From JAYVJH01 sp043777595 (GTDB lineage Bacteria; Bacteroidota; Bacteroidia; Cytophagales; Spirosomataceae): DNA of 34,477 nt. The position numbers and the translations under genes are program-made. The stretch covers positions 1 to 34,477 of the forward strand of contig JAYWHT010000085.1 of assembly GCA_043777595.1 (NCBI GenBank), given 5' to 3'. Shown here piece after piece: positions 33,897-34,477 of the stretch. The notes under the pieces were generated by a model, which saw nothing but the letters and a program-made list of their open reading frames with translations, did no database searches and was not told the origin of the DNA. Each line of letters opens with the position of its first letter. The stretch's first letter is position 1.

Positions 33897-34477
33897 CTAT
33901 TCAGAAAGTTGAATAGGACTTTTCCAGAAAATGACATTCCAGAAATCTTCTATCCATTTTTTAGCAAATGATAATGAATCAGATGCTTTTTTGAAAGCAT
34001 TGTCAATGAGTTGATTTAGATGCTGTAAATTTTCAATAAATCCAGTTTCCGCCAGCACTGTTTTAATAGATTTCCAAAGCCTTTATATGGGATTTAGATT
34101 AGGCGAATAAGTCGGTAAATTCACGATGTTAATACCGAGTAAATAAGCTTTTTGTTCAATGGCTGGTGTGGTATGAGCTTTATGATTGTCCCAAATAAGA
34201 ATGATTCCATCGTACTGTAAGTGTTGTTCTTTGATTTTGTCAAGCATGGCTAAGAAAGTTTGTTCATTCCCTTTCTTTATGGGTATCAAAAGACTTTTCC
34301 CTCGGATTGCATAGAAACCAAAACAGTTTTGTTTGTTTCGGTTGGTATTTTCCTTACGAATTAATCCTTTGTTAAAAGACCATAATCGGGCTGAATTGCC
34401 ATAAGTTTGAAAGGTGGACTCATCAGCAAAGCCGATAGACATATTTTCTAAATTTTTAGTACCCATTCCCAAAACGT
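33897..34477 (-). pseudogene. IS630-family transposase, nonsense codon at the catalytic Glu; runs off the window
   Basis: Transposase frame open from the window edge (no start seen) down to a TAA at 34085-34083, then continuing in the same frame for 61 codons to TAG at 33899-33897. DDE residues: GFADESTF (first Asp), LIWDNHKAHT (second Asp), then TYSPNLNPI-stop-RLWKSIK, where IS630 proteins have NPIE. The stop thus replaces the third catalytic residue (GAA to TAA fits). The C-terminal tail after it (KKWIEDFWNVIFW) is otherwise well preserved, implying a recent lesion. Terminal inverted repeats and the TA target duplication cannot be set because one end lies outside the window. Confidence 0.85.

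Noticed and set aside
12535..34085. TAA read as a sense codon (recoding), given two TAA codons at conserved positions
   Set aside because: Normal genes in the window (malic enzyme, serine acetyltransferase, flippase, adenylate kinase) end with TAA, so the standard code holds and mutation is the simpler explanation.

Overview
The window looks like a chromosomal segment of a Bacteroidota bacterium, most likely from the Cytophagales. The evidence is AT-rich intergenic DNA, -7 boxes of the Bacteroidota form TAnnTTTG (one with a perfect TTTG-N19 partner), two giant secreted proteins with C-terminal type IX secretion (T9SS) sorting domains, and family content typical of that group (MaeB, short-LID Adk, ObgE, GMC oxidoreductase, Gfo/Idh dehydrogenase). 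Genus-level placement is not possible by eye.

Layout. 1-446: leader with a 171-base imperfect palindrome that looks like a MITE. 447-4683: malic enzyme, serine acetyltransferase and a secreted DUF1838-like protein. 4687-10182: a surface-glycan locus with a divergent AGE-fold epimerase-like gene, a NeuB-cupin fusion, a GT17-like glycosyltransferase and a MurJ-like flippase. 10204-12897: a restriction-modification module bounded by near-identical inverted ends resembling integron attC core sites; its endonuclease is cut by one in-frame TAA while the methyltransferase is intact. 12958-22962: a GMC oxidoreductase and two tandem paralogous SGNH-esterase/Ig-repeat/T9SS proteins. 23048-27262: a GT-C-like membrane protein, obgE, a DPM1-like GT2 and adk. 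27519-31453: a Gfo/Idh dehydrogenase and a TIM-barrel sugar isomerase, apparently once adjacent, now separated by two toxin-antitoxin modules; the first (RelE/ParE type) lies between 44-bp direct repeats copied from the 3' end of the dehydrogenase gene. 31464-34477: an Rpn-type nuclease, a NUMOD4/HNH-like protein, cobS and an IS630 transposase whose catalytic Glu codon reads TAA.

How the genes fit together. The AGE-like/NeuB/GT17/flippase set suggests synthesis, transfer and export of a nonulosonate-type surface glycan, with the two secreted SGNH proteins as possible glycan esterases at the cell surface. The accessory genes share a pattern: the endonuclease, the AbiEii-type toxin and the IS630 transposase are each broken by a single lesion, while the protective partners (methyltransferase, DUF6922-like antitoxin) are intact. 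No tRNA, rRNA, CRISPR array or riboswitch was recognised. No identification here was checked against a database; all rest on motif recognition.
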